The notes: generated from the letters alone by a model not told the origin. Shown: positions 22,206-32,650, counted from the first letter of the stretch. The stretch: DNA of 64,000 bases from Euglena gracilis (GCA_039621445.1 CP154956.1:45985291-46049290), one strand, 5' to 3'. Translations and numbers: made by a program.

Positions 22206-22395
22206 CCCCCCAAAGGCATCATTATCTTAACCGGGCAATATGGCCTGTTTTTTGTGGTAAGGTGAACACAAAAAACAGGGCATTGCCGTGTTCAGGAATT
22301 TTCCACGAAAACCAACAAAAAAGTGCCCGAAACCATGGCGTGAAGCATACCCACGAAACCCGGGGTAGGCGCCGGGCCTCTCTAAACACGGTTAC

Positions 22396-22506
22396 AAAAA
22401 AATCGAGGGCCATAACCCGTATTCAGGCCGTATAACGGGTCAAGGGCGCCTTCGGCGCCCTTGACCCGTTATACGGCCTGAATACGGGTTATGGCCCTCG
22501 ATTTTT
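22396..22506. repeat. About 100-bp perfect palindrome with a TTC centre
   Basis: Arms of about 50 bp (from 'aatcgagggcc' to 'ggccctcgatt') are exact inverted repeats around 'ggcgcc-ttc-ggcgcc' at 22452. Confidence 0.95.
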
Positions 22507-22509
22507 AAA

Positions 22510-22810
22510 TAGAAAACGTGTTCGGCAGGGGGGCCCCCAAAGGGGGCCCGATGAACCCGTTTTCAGGCTGAAATCTGGGCTCAGCCACAATTTGTTTAGA
22601 AACGTGTTCAGAGCCCGCCAAATGCCTGCCCTGAAATTTGTGGTCATGGTTCACACAAGGGGTCAAAAACGCGAAATGTGAAATTCGGACCCAAAAAAAC
22701 GGCGCCCTAATGGAAAACGTGCCTGACCACAGATGCCTTAATGGAAAACGTCTCATTGCCACAGATTCCTTAATGGAAAACGTGCCTTACCACAGGAGGC
22801 GTGCGGACGG
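22510..22810 (+). repeat. Dispersed repeat A, copy 1
   Basis: Matches the reverse complement of 38755-39085 over about 300 bp, including 'ggctgaaatctgggctcagcc', 'atgcctgccctgaaattt' and 'aatggaaaacgtg' units. It ends in tandem 'ccacagatgccttaatggaaaacgt' units and then a GGAC array. Confidence 0.75.
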
Positions 22811-22915
22811 ACGGACGGACGGACGGGACGGACGGACGGCTAGAGAAAATTCCTTTCACCTGGACGGACGGCTGGACAAGGTTCATTTTGGCTGGACAGA
22901 CGGACGGCTAAGTTG
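22800..22915 (+). repeat. GGAC tandem array and 'gacggctgg' units
   Basis: (GGAC)n and 'cggacggct'. Similar sequence is at 26810-26935 and 35478-35870. Confidence 0.85.
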
Positions 22916-25246
22916 GTCTCAAAATCGCGAAAGGTCTGTCGCAGGCGACCACGCCCGGTATTTCCTAATTGTGTGTCAGGGTCAGGGTCACTGCCAGCAC
23001 AAGCAATGCCCTTCATCTCATCGGCCACCTTGATTCCATTGAGGAAGGACGGCCCCAATGACAGTCTGAACATTCGCCCCATTGCAGTGGGGAACACCCT
23101 CCGCCGCTTTGTAAGCAAGTTCGCCATGACCTCACCGTGTGTCAAGCAACGGGCATCAGAGCTGCACCCGCATCAATGTGGAGTCACCACCGAAGGCGCT
23201 TGTGAGACCATAGCCCAAGGGGTGCAATCCTTTGCAGAACACGGCCAAGGAGATGCATGGGCAATCCTGCAAGTGGACCTACAAAATGCGTTCAACGCAA
23301 TTGACCGGCAAGCCCTCCTGAAAGCAGTACGCATTCGGGCCCCAGAGCTTGAGGCATGGGCACGTTTGTCTTACGCTCAGCACTCCGCCCTCTACAACCA
23401 TGGACACCGAATGACGAGTGAGCAAGGAATGCAGCAAGGAGACCCTTTGGGTCCCCTCTTCTTTGCATTGGCATGGCAAGATGTGGTCCTGGCGCTGCCC
23501 AAAGATTTGAAGATGAACGTGTGGTATCTGGATGATGGTCACCTGGTGGGCTCCATGGACACCTTGGCGGCAGCATTGGCAACCATCAGCGTGAGTTCTG
23601 CACATCTTGGCGTGCATCTCAACCTCCAAAAATGCCGCCTGTGGGGTCCTGCACAGACACCGACATCAAATGGAAGCCATTTCGATTTGTTGCGATCAAT
23701 TCCGCGGGTACCGCGGATGCCAGACCACGGGCTGCGGGTCCTCGGCTTCCCAGTGGAACACCCACTTTCAACATCCTTCCGCAAGGCCGAGATGCAAGGG
23801 GCAGTGGACAAGCTCCAAGAAGCATGTCACGTCCTCACCAACCTGGGAGATCCTCAGGTTGAGCATGTGCTCTTGCGATATTGTCTTGATGTCTGCAAGG
23901 TGATGTATTTCCTACGAACCATGAAGATGGACACCCTACAGGAGCCAATCCAAGCAGCGGCGCGGATCATCCGGAAGACCTGGGATGACATCATGGGCTA
24001 GCCGGCATCAAATGATGCACAATGGACACAGTGTTCACTCCCCCTACGCATGGCCGGCCTCGGGGTGAAGGATCCCCTCGTCCTCCCAGCACCGGCCAGA
24101 ATGGCAGGGATTCTATGTGCACAACAGCGGTCACAAATGTTACGGTTTCCGCCCGAGGCCTGCGCCTTGCCCCCTGATTTCAAGAAGGTGGCCGTGGATC
24201 TGCGCGGCACACTCGGCCCTCAGTTCGAGCCACTGCCAGATTGGATTGAGAAGAATCAACCATCGGACGTTGAAGAAGACCACAGAAGGCAGCAATGGTG
24301 GACAGACAAAGTGCACCAAGCAAGGAAAGAAGCTTTGAAGAACATCTTGCCACAACGAGACAAATGCCGCCTCCGACTGCAATCGATGCCCCATACAACC
24401 GCCTGGCTCCAAACGATACCAAAAAAAGGCATGGGAACCAAAATCCCAGCAACAAAGTACCGCCTCCTCCTCCGATGGTGGCTCGGCGCCAAGGTCCTCC
24501 CGGGCTCGTCTGGTGCTCCTTGCCCCCTGTGTGGGGACTCCATGGATCCCTTTGGGGACCACCTACTATGCTACAAAAAGAACAAACTCGTGCAACGTCA
24601 CAACGCTGTGCGGGACGCGCTGGCAATGGTCCTCAGAGAACATGGTGTGCACACCAAGACAGAGGTGGCCATCGGTGGGAAGATGCGCCCAGCGGATGTC
24701 GCCCTACAAGGGGTTGACCCTGTGGGGCCGTTGGCAGTCAACCTCGTAGTGTTCCACCCCCTCCGGAAAGATTTGTCATGGGACGAGAATATTGCTTTAA
24801 AGAACATGGCAGCAATGGAACACAAGAAGGTCACGAAGAACCAACCGGTATGTGAAGCTGCAGGATGGTTATTCAGCCCTCTGTCCTTCCATCCGTGGTC
24901 AGGCCTGGGCCCATTGGGGTCTGGTCTCCTTGGCCGTCTGGTGAAGCAAGCCCTTGGTGACAAGCAAGGATGGGCAAGGCAGCACATGGCCGCAGACATT
25001 TGGCAACGTATATCCGCAACCTTGATGGCCTTTGTGGCGGAACAGCTCTCTGCCGCCGCTACAACCAGAGGGCAAGAGGAGTTACCTCCAACAGCCACGC
25101 CGCAAGAGATGCCGTCGAGAACCAGGAGCATACAAGGAGCCACCGCAGTGGCGGCGGTGGACATGGAAGGATGGCAAAGAGTGCGTCACGCCGAGGATGG
25201 GACCCTAGTCGGCCCCATTCGCATCCAGTGCACCCGCCCGAGGTGA
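22913..25246 (+). mobile_element. Non-LTR retrotransposon protein (RT + zinc finger + restriction-like endonuclease), element 2
   Basis: One frame runs from about 22913 to the TGA at 25246 with a single TAG at 23999-24001. RT motifs are complete: LIPLRK, RPIAVGNTLRRFVSK, motif A LQVDLQNAFNA, motif B GMQQGDPLGPLFF, motif C YLDD, and the CRLWGP block. The C-terminal part has CPLCGDSMDPFGDHLLC (zinc-binding), QRHNAVRD, and a restriction-like endonuclease region RPADVAL...LAVNLVV. Element 1 has an Asp (VAVDVTV) where this copy has Asn (LAVNLVV), so the endonuclease may be dead. The two proteins align over their full length. The TAG aligns with a Ser codon of element 1, so it is a nonsense mutation rather than recoding. 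Confidence 0.88.
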
Positions 25247-25471
25247 GACCCCTCGGAAGAGGACATGGTAGCACCATCTCCGACGCAAAAAAAATAGAAA
25301 AGGGCCCACACCCCTCTGGGTAAGGCCAGCGAGAATCGAAGTGAAACCGCCCAAGTGACAGGCGGGTGCAACGGCTCGCGGTGACCCGTCCCGACGGCAA
25401 AGAACAGCACGCCGACACGGGCGACACGCTCGCACGGGCGACGCGCGGGCACGACACGCGCGAGACACGTG

Positions 25472-25550
25472 CGAGCCGTGCCGAGCCGTGCCGAGCCGTG
25501 CCGAGCCGTGCCGAGCCGTGCCGAGCCGTGCCGAGCCGTGCCGAGCCGTG
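25472..25550 (+). repeat. 10-bp tandem repeat (ccgagccgtg)x8
   Basis: Eight units, the first with one change, downstream of retrotransposon 2 and just before repeat B copy 3. Confidence 0.98.
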
Positions 25551-25559
25551 TGTCAGGAA

Positions 25560-26640
25560 AGTGTTCATTCCTCTTGGAATTCTTTGTTCATCTTTATTCT
25601 GCCTTCAGGTACAAGGTATTTGAAGGATAAGGAATGCAGTCATACAAGGTTTTTTGAACATTGAAGCAGGTACGCATCTAAAAGTGTCTTTTGAAATGAT
25701 TCTACTGGTCTTTTCTAATGCATCTGGACCACTTTAAAAAATGTGGCATTTTCTCCAAAATTTGGTCCGCTGGGTGACAATTTTGAGTCCCACCCTCTTG
25801 TGTGGCATGTCTTCTGTTGGCCGTTCTGGTTTTGTATCATTTTCTGAGCGTTCTCATGGTTTTCTGGTCGTGTTTTACAGTTTTGGAACTTTTGCTGCCA
25901 TTTCACAGAGCTCCAGCTGCAGCTCTGTGTCTTGGGCCTGGTGACTTGGGGACATTTTGGCCTTGCATTCTGTGTTTTCTGTGTCTGTGTCTATGTCTGT
26001 TTTCTGTGCATTCTGTGTCTTGCTTTCCAATTTACTTTCCTTCGCCTTCAAACTGTAATTCTGTAAATTGAACCCCCGATCTGCCATTGCGTCGTTTTTT
26101 TCTACCACATTGCTTGTCATCTTTTTTTTGTCATTCGTCTGTCATCCTTGTCTCACAGGTTGAAGTGTGAAGAAGCAGAAGATGAACCAAGAACCAAGAT
26201 GAAGAGTAATGAAGTGAAGGATTTAAAACTGTTTTTGTCAGGGTCCTTTGGTATTTTACAGAAAAACACAGGACCCTGTTGCTGTAAACTGTGGCCCTCT
26301 TCTTTGTTGCAATGTTCACCTTTTCTTTCTGCCTTTGCAGTTCAAGGTTGTTTGATTGTTTTTTTGCCAAGGGTATTTGAAAAAGGCTTTGTTGTAGCGT
26401 TATTGTTCTGAAAACAATCCGTTAAGCCCCCCCCTAGTTTGGTGCCATCTTGGGCCAGACCTAGGGGCATTTTGGGACCCACGTCTTGGTTTTAGTTCTT
26501 AAAATCTTCGAGACTGCCCCAGTTTGGGAAGCACTTTTAGTGCCACAGGTGGGAACCAATTTTGGTGCCACATGTGGGGACCACTTTTTTGGGGGGGCCT
26601 CGGGCAAGTTTCTTTTTTTTTTCCGGAGCACCCACGGAAT
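25560..26640 (+). repeat. Dispersed repeat B, copy 3
   Basis: The longest copy. It includes the inner hairpin 'cagggtcctttgg...cacaggaccctg' (about 26240-26280) and a 3' end with 'gtgccacaggtgggaaccaattttggtgcc'. It begins about 310 bp after the stop codon of retrotransposon 2. Confidence 0.85.
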
Positions 26641-26809
26641 AAAGCCGTCAGGCGGGCCGCATTTCGGTCCGAGCATTCAGTACGGTGACCTTGTGCGAGC
26701 AAACTTTGACACGGGCGAACTTAGTCGCGTCCAAAACACACACGTTTTTTTTCCTGCTCCAGCAAGGACTTAGTGCGGCGTACGCATTGTTTGGTCTGGA
26801 TAGCCGGGC

Positions 26810-26990
26810 GGCTAGCGACAGTGGCTTTCATCTGGACGGACAGCTGGGGGCAGGCATGTTGGCTGGCTAGGTTGGTCTGCCAGCCGGCTAGGTTGGTCTG
26901 GCCAGCCGGCTAAGTTGGTCCGGCCAACGCCCCCACACATGCCCTAATGGAAAACGTGTTGTTGCCGCAGATGCCCTAGTGGAAAATGTG
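26810..26990 (+). repeat. 'ggctggctaggttggtc' units and start of the repeat-A terminal unit
   Basis: GGAC- and GGCTGG-type units to about 26935, then two 'ccctaatggaaaacgtg..ccgcagatgcc' units that lead directly into recombinase module ii. The same units flank copy iii. Confidence 0.7.
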
Positions 26991-27018
26991 CCCCCCCCTT
27001 TTCTGCAGCCCTCCCACC

Positions 27019-27717
27019 ATGGCTAAACGCACGGCAAACTTTGTGAATGGTCTTTTGCCACCTCCCCCTAGGACGGAACTGTTCCTGGCTGCTCTCGCGG
27101 TATACCAGCAAGATGCCAAGAAGCTGAAGGTTGACCCCCTTCATGGCACCTTGCTGGCACAGGGCAACACGAAGAAAAAGTCTGGCTCCGTAAGTGCAGA
27201 GCTTGCTGGTGTTGCCAACTGTTTGGAGTTCGCCAAACTGTGTCAACATCGGCAAGCCTCTTATCCTGCTTTCTTTGTTACGTGGACCTCACCCAGCCTT
27301 CGGTCGCCACCTCGCCGTCCGTCACGCTGAAAACCGAGGAGGACAACGACGGAGCAGCTACGGCGCGGAACGTTGCACGGTGGTCAACTTGGGCAAATTT
27401 TTGCGCCCCACCACGTGACGAACACTCGGTCGAAAATCAGGACCTGGCCGATGTTCCGTTTGTGTTTCCCTCCGCCGAGCAACGTTCCGCTCCTGCGGGC
27501 AGCAGCTCCGTAGCGCCTCCCTCCCCTGACCAACCCCCATGTGCCTCGTGCTGTGTCCCGACTGCCTATAAAACAGGACAAATGCGGTTTTTGTGGTGTT
27601 GCCATTCCCAAAAATCCAAATTGTGTGGAGCTGAACAAAGTTGTGTGTGACGCCTGCGGTTTGGCATGTCATTTTCATTGCCAAGATTTGCGGCGGCCAC
27701 CAAAGTACCTCCCTGCC
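27019..27717 (+). pseudogene. Recombinase-like module with PHD finger, copy ii (left part)
   Basis: The ATG at 27019 follows 'ccccttttctgcag'. It encodes MAKRTANFVNGLLPPPP, then KVDPLHGTLLA, then NCLEFAKLCQH. A second frame holds LTQPSVATSP and ARNVARWSTWANF. A third piece, probably a separate exon after 'cctataaaacag' (about 27572), encodes a PHD-type zinc finger: KCGFCG, later VVCDACGLACHFHC. The final C-x2-C pair (CKAC in copy iii) is cut off by an insertion after 'aaagta' at 27717 and resumes at 29613. Frame changes agree with two short introns, or decay. PHD fingers bind histone tails in known proteins; a role here is inference. Confidence 0.6.
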
Positions 27718-28864
27718 CAAAAATAGGCAGACACTCTAAGGGGCGACACCAAAATGCGCGAGCATCAAAATGCGCAGGTCCGGCGGCCGTATGGAAAAGC
27801 CACGGCGCATTAAAATGTCGTCGACAGCCGGGAGAGAAAGTTTCGCGGACGTGAAGAGCACTTCTCTTTTCCACGCACGTTTATTTTTTTACGACTTTAA
27901 GGGCCTCAGGAGGCTGGCCACCCCTCCGGCCGGGGGGGGGGTGACTGACTTGTTTTTTATCAGAGTGATTGCGGGTTGAGTGACGCCGGCGCCGAAAAAG
28001 TTTTTTTTTTGGCCTAAAACGCCAACCCCCTGTGGTGGTGCCTATCTGGCATTTTGAAAAATGAGTGACCGACTGGTTTTCAAAAGAAAAGCTCAGTGAC
28101 CCCACTCCCCCTCCTTGGGGTCGGTTAAAAAACAATTGTTTTGGCCCAAAGATTAGAGTCTCTTTTTTTTGGGTCAGAGAATTTTTGCAGTAGAAACTAT
28201 GTATTGCACGACGGTTTGTCAGGACGGTTTGCTTTAAAATTGTTTTTGAAACCAATTTTTTTAGCTTTGAACCTGAGTTTTTCAAAAAAACTTAAAATTA
28301 GCTGAATGTGAACCACGCAAGCCATTCTGAGCAATGGTCTTTCAAAAAAAAACTGTGGCACCAAGATGCCCCCCCTTGGCCAGAAGTTGGACCAAAAATG
28401 TGAGACCTGGTGGCCAAAAAAATGGCCCAAAACTGTGGCACCCAGCTGCCACCCAATGTGCTACCCACCCGCGGACCCAAAAAGACCCCAAAAGCAGACC
28501 AGATGGCAGATCCAACATTGAGGAACGCTCAGGAAAACCCAGTTTGTAGTTCCAACATGTCACATCCGTTTCCAACAAAAAAATTCCCAAAACGTTGCAC
28601 AAAAGAATTGCAGTGCATGGAGAGGCAGAAAAGTAGACAGGGACAGTACACAGGGACAACACACACTTAAACCATGGACAGGATCAGGTCCAGCTGGTGT
28701 CTTAAGTTCAAATCCCAATGAATAAATTCAGCACTTAAACACCCCACCAGGGGTGTGATTTGATCCCTGCAAACGGAACAATGAGACATTTTAAGGGAGA
28801 AAGAAGCAAACCTTGAGCTTCACCTGCAGCAACATTGTGACTGGACAACCAAATCCCACTGAAC

Positions 28865-29045
28865 TTGACAGACACGTTCTTCACGTTGAAGCCAAGGTTG
28901 TCGCCAGGGACAGCCTCGCTCAGAGCCTCGTGGTGCATCTCCACAGACTTGACTTCAGTGGTCAAGTTGTTGGGTGAGAAAGTGACCACATCACCATGCT
29001 TCAAGACACCAGACTCAACACGACCAACAGGCACAGTTCCAATAC
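28865..29045 (-). pseudogene. EF-1alpha internal exon (gene fragment)
   Basis: Read on the - strand from the acceptor 'caacttttag', the exon encodes [15 protein letters not shown], then [24 protein letters not shown] and [14 protein letters not shown], a domain-2 segment of elongation factor 1-alpha. That protein delivers aminoacyl-tRNA to the ribosome. The exon ends at a GT donor (28864-28863) right after the VSVK codons. The reading frame is intact, but I found no exons for the C-terminal third, so this is a fragment rather than a full gene. It sits inside a transposon-like insertion. Confidence 0.8.
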
Positions 29046-29062
29046 CTAAAAGTTGAAAAAGG

Positions 29063-29238
29063 GGAGGTTAGGCAGGGGTGGGGGGGGGGTTGGGGGCTTC
29101 GCCCCTAAAGGAATTTCAATGGAGAAACTTCACCGGTGAAGTTCACCGGTGAAGTTCACCGCCATGTATTTCCAATGAAGAGGGGGGGGGGGTGGGGGGG
29201 TCCCGCCCGAAAAACCCAAAGTTCACCGCCTGATCTCC
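29063..29238 (+). mobile_element. MITE family M3, copy 1
   Basis: 176 bp, terminal inverted repeats GGAGGTTAGGC and GCCTGATCTCC, flanked by AGG on both sides. The body has a poly-G/poly-C stretch, 'ggggcttcgcccc' and the palindrome 'cttcaccggtgaag'. It lies inside the EF-1alpha intron, 18 bases before (on the minus strand) the acceptor of the 28865-29045 exon. Copies 2 and 3: 32663-32842 and 36431-36605. Confidence 0.9.
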
Positions 29239-29270
29239 AGGGTGTCGTGCGTCAAAATTTGGAAAAGAAC

Positions 29271-29302
29271 CTTTAATCTTGTAGATATCCTGCAGGGGAG
29301 CT
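29271..29302 (-). pseudogene. EF-1alpha upstream exon piece
   Basis: On the - strand the frame reads APLQDIYKIK and ends with AAA G before a GT donor. Joined to the next exon (GT ATT GGA) it gives ...[12 protein letters not shown], the expected EF-1alpha junction, with matching phase. Upstream an in-frame TGA appears at once and no good acceptor is seen, so the exon is cut or decayed. Confidence 0.65.
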
Positions 29303-29612
29303 CTTCATGCCCTTGGCGACCTGCAATTCCCTTCTTTTTCAGGCTGCATGATCCTCACTGGCTGGGATGATTGGGAAAACAGGGGAAATAGGACACTCTT
29401 CTCAACACACCATCCACAGAAGGTTTCTTGGTTCGGACGTGGTTGCTTCACAACAAATCGGCCCGTCCTAACTTATTAGGATCACCAATTTAGGAATCTC
29501 CCATGTCCCGCGAATATTTCGCGTATGTTTGTGAACACCAAAATGCGCAGGTCACCCTCCTGCGCATTAAAGTGACGACGATTAAAGTGAACGCGCATTA
29601 ATTGGCAGACCG

Positions 29613-29965
29613 GTATGGCTCTTTTTGTGTAAAGTGTGCCGTGTTCCGCGATGTCCGCCACTCCGTGTTGGAGTCCTCCAAGGCAACGTCTAGCCTTCTG
29701 TTGTGTTGTAGTGCCCCCGACTCGCCTCACTCGTTGAGGACCACCTCGGCCTCTCAACCGCTCGCCGATTTTTCATGATAGCGATTTTTGCTTCTTGCTC
29801 GGGGTTGCCACAGATGCCTTAATGGAAAACGTGCCTGACCACAGATGCCTTAATGGAAAACACGTCGTTGCCACAGATGCCTAATGGAAAACGTGCCTGG
29901 CCACAGATGCCCTATGGAAAATGTGTCGTTGCCACAAATGCCTTAATGGAAAACATGTTCATGGC
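29613..29965 (+). pseudogene. Right part of PHD element copy ii and its terminal repeat
   Basis: Resumes at GTA|tggctctttttgtgtaaag, the segment that encodes the last PHD cysteines in copy iii. It is collinear with the - strand of 38150-38006 and ends in 'ccacagatgccttaatggaaaacgtg' units (29805-29965), like those before copy ii at 26940. Confidence 0.65.
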
Positions 29966-30107
29966 CACGAATTTCAGGGCACGCATTTGGGGCTGAACAC
30001 GTTTTTAACAAAATTGTGGGCCCACACTTTTCTATAAGAAAAATCGGGGTCCGATCACGCTGGTGAGAAAAAGGGGGGCGCTGATTTTTTCACTTATGGC
30101 CATTTCC

Positions 30108-30240
30108 CCCCCCAGGACCCTGTCCCGGGGGGGTCCTGGGGGGGTCTTGGGGGGTCGTGGGGGGTCCTTTGGGGGTACTGGGGGGGTCTTGGGGGGGTCC
30201 TGGGGGGGGTGGGGTCCTGGGGGGTCCTGGGGGTGGGGGA
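30108..30240 (+). repeat. G-rich 'ggggtcctggggggg' tandem repeat
   Basis: About ten units of 'gggggtcctg/cttg/gtgg'. Open frames on both strands are artefacts. Confidence 0.85.
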
Positions 30241-30327
30241 AACTGGCCATGACTCGATTTTTTCTTAAAACTGTTAACCATTCACGGGCTACCTCACGTG
30301 AGAAATCGGGGAACATTCGCAGGTGAA

Positions 30328-30366
30328 CTATAGTGCACCCGTGAACGGTTCACGGGTGCACTATAG
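30328..30366. repeat. 39-bp perfect palindrome 'ctatagtgcacccgtgaac'
   Basis: 19-bp arms around a single g. A near copy follows at 30390-30410, and the wider segment resembles 12905-13060. Confidence 0.95.
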
Positions 30367-30746
30367 GGCAGACGTGAACCGTTCATGGTGCACTATAGTG
30401 CACCCGTGAACGGAATTGAAAAGGTAAAAAAAAAAGCTAGATTTCATGGGAAAACACAGACGGATACCGTGACAAAGCCGACCTGATGCAACAGGAGTGG
30501 GAAGCGGCAAAGTGGCACAAGGAACTTGCACGCTGTTGCATAGAGACGAGTGCGAGGAAAGGTCTCGTGTATATGCCCTGTTTTTCGTGGTAAGGAACCA
30601 GTGAATGAAAATGATGTCCCAATGACTAAACCATGGCCACGGCGTCCTGGAAAATGTTCTTGTGCCATTTGCTTAATTTATTTGTACTCATTGCGTTCTT
30701 CCTCAGTCTGTTTTTGAAAAGTGGCAAAGAAAGCGCCAACACCATG

Positions 30747-30821
30747 GACCGAATGTTGCCACAACCCCCAAAGTTCCTGAATTTTTGGCCACAATTAAGC
30801 AGGGTTGGGATTAAAGAAAGA
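30747..30821 (+). pseudogene. Recombinase-like module copy iv, left part
   Basis: Encodes MLPQPPKFLNFWPQL after 'cttcctcagtctg' and 'gccaacaccatggacc', matching the start of copies i and ii. It is interrupted by a C-rich insertion and resumes at about 32060. Confidence 0.5.
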
Positions 30822-31061
30822 GAGACATGGCGTAAAGTGGAGCCCCCACAGTACCCCACAGTACCCCACAGTACCCCACAGTACCCCACACACCCCCCCA
30901 CACACCCCCCCACACCCCCCCCACACCCCCCCACACATCCCCCCACACACCCCCCCACACACCCCCCCACACACCCCCCCACACACCCCCCCCACACCCC
31001 CCCCCCCCCCCCCCCCCACACCCCCCCCCACCCCCCCCCCCACACCCCCCCCCCCCCCCCC

Positions 31062-31100
<39 letters not shown>

Positions 31101-31119
31101 ACCCCCCACCCCCCCCCCC

Positions 31120-31168
<49 letters not shown>

Positions 31169-32051
31169 ACCCCCCCCCCCCCCCCCCACTACCCTCCCAC
31201 ACTCATGTTGACTGTGCGCAACTCTTCGGCTGTCATTTTTTTGACTTACTCGGCCTTCGGCCTCGTCGCGCCGCGGCCTTCGGCCGCGGCCCGGGGGGGG
31301 GAGCGCACCCCCCCCCACACCCCCCCCCAGAACCAAAATAACATTATCCCTTGTGTGTGCAAGGCAACGGAAAGAAAATCCACTTTGTTGGATTACAGTA
31401 CCGTGGGTGAGCAACAGCCTGATTCTTTTTTGAAACCCAAGTTGAATGCGCGACTGTTCGGGTGTCATTTTTTGACTTACTCGTCCTTCGGCCTCGTTGC
31501 GCCGCGGCCTTCGGCCGCGGCCCGGACCCCCCCCAGAACCAAAATAACGTTATCCCTTGTGTGTGCAAGACAACGGAAAGAAAATCCATTTTCCTCAGAT
31601 TTGGCACCCCCCACCCACCCCACTCACCCCCCCCACACTGCCCCCCCACACACCCCCCCACACACCCCCCCACACACCCCCCCACACATCCCCCCACCCA
31701 CACAACCCCCCCACACCCCCACCCACACCCCCCCACACACCCCCCCCACCCCCCCCCCCCCCCCCCTACCCCCCCCCCCCCACACCCCCCCACCACCCCC
31801 CCACCCACCCCCCCACCCCCCCCCCACCCCCCCACACCCCCCACCCCCACACCCCCACACCCCCCCCCCCACATCCCCCCACACCCCCCCCACACCCCCC
31901 ACACCCCCCCCCCCACATCCCCCACCACACCCCCCCACCCCCCCCCCCCCACACCCCCCCCACCCCCCCCCCCACACCCCCCACACACCCCCCCACACCC
32001 CCACAGTACCCCCACCCCCCACCACCCCAAGTGTGGTTTATGCCATATGTG
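30822..32051. mobile_element. C-rich insertion flanked by AAGAAAGA
   Basis: Flanked by the 8-mer aagaaaga (30814-30821 and 32052-32059). Ends are imperfect inverted repeats ('acatggcgtaaagtgg' against 'acatatggcataaaccac'). Most of it is C-runs broken by single A (30838-31193 and 31600-32030). Between these are two near-identical segments (31240-31350, 31470-31560) with 'gccgcggcc-ttc-ggccgcggc' hairpins. Huge proline or glycine frames here are artefacts. Confidence 0.55.
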
Positions 32052-32059
32052 AAGAAAGA

Positions 32060-32650
32060 ACCCTGATGTTGACCCCTTGCATGGTAACCTTCTGGCGGAG
32101 GCTACCAAAAAGAAAGCATCCGGTTCAGAAGGGACAGAGCAATCCGCATTGGCACACCTCCTTGAATTCGAGGACGTCTGCAATGCGCTTTGCGCTGTCT
32201 AAACTAGATGCTTTCCTTTGTGCTTGGGCAGCTTGGCTTGGGAGCTTGATCCTGCACTGTTGTTTGATGGGCAAGCGGTCATCAAACAATGTGAGGACCA
32301 ACGCCGGGCACAGTGTGGCCAGCAATTCAAATCCTGACAATTGAAAGCATCGACGTTCAAGGGATACCTGAACGCAGTTGCCCGCATCCATGCGTCATCT
32401 CAGCCAGAAACCCCGTTTGTACCATCCTCTGAAACACAACTCCCACGGCTGCAGAAATTGATGGCAGCTGCTCTGACCCGTGAGGCAACCAAAAAAGCCA
32501 TTGGTGAGGCTGCGCACCCCCCTGAGGAAATTCTGCAACCTGCAGAAGTTCCTGGCATCCTTGACACGGTGCAGTGGAGCAGACCGTTTGATGGATCGTG
32601 GCTGTGTCATTCGTGCAAACCCCGTCAGTGTGTCCCCATCTGATCATCCA
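32060..32650 (+). pseudogene. Recombinase-like module copy iv, right part
   Basis: Encodes VDPLHGNLLAEATKKK, LAHLLEFEDVC, then (with stops and frame changes) DGQAVIKQCEDQRRAQCG. After that comes ASTFKGYLNAVARIH, PFVPSSETQLPRLQKLMAAALTR and a tail not seen in copy i. Same family as copy i and similarly decayed. Confidence 0.55.

Larger units (their letters stand above)
27718..29612. mobile_element. 1.9-kb insertion with 3-bp target duplication carrying EF-1alpha exons
   Basis: Comparison with the intact copy at 38157-38200 shows that 'ccaccaaagta|tggctctttt' was split here. GTA is present on both sides (27715-27717 and 29613-29615). The ends are imperfectly related (CTGCC...AA..AAT near both). 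Both ends also share a subterminal 'caccaaaatgcgc...gcgcattaaa.tg.cg.cg' motif. Inside, on the - strand, are two EF-1alpha exon pieces with their intron. It looks like a transposon that captured a host gene fragment. No transposase frame is visible. Confidence 0.7.

Noticed and set aside
17013-24001. TAG reassigned as a sense codon
   Set aside because: The two TAG codons align with different residues (Trp in one, Ser in the other), and the element frames themselves end in TGA. Nonsense mutation is simpler.
28735-29056. A complete EF-1alpha gene
   Set aside because: Only one full exon and a piece of another are found. The rest of the protein is absent, and the piece lies inside an insertion with target duplication.
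29046-29270. M3 as an intron-generating (introner) element
   Set aside because: The splice sites lie outside the element and its target duplication; other copies are not at intron borders.
30795-32066. Long proline-rich and glycine-rich proteins
   Set aside because: C-run sequence with single A interruptions is open on both strands. There is no start context, no domain, and the block is an insertion in a recombinase module.
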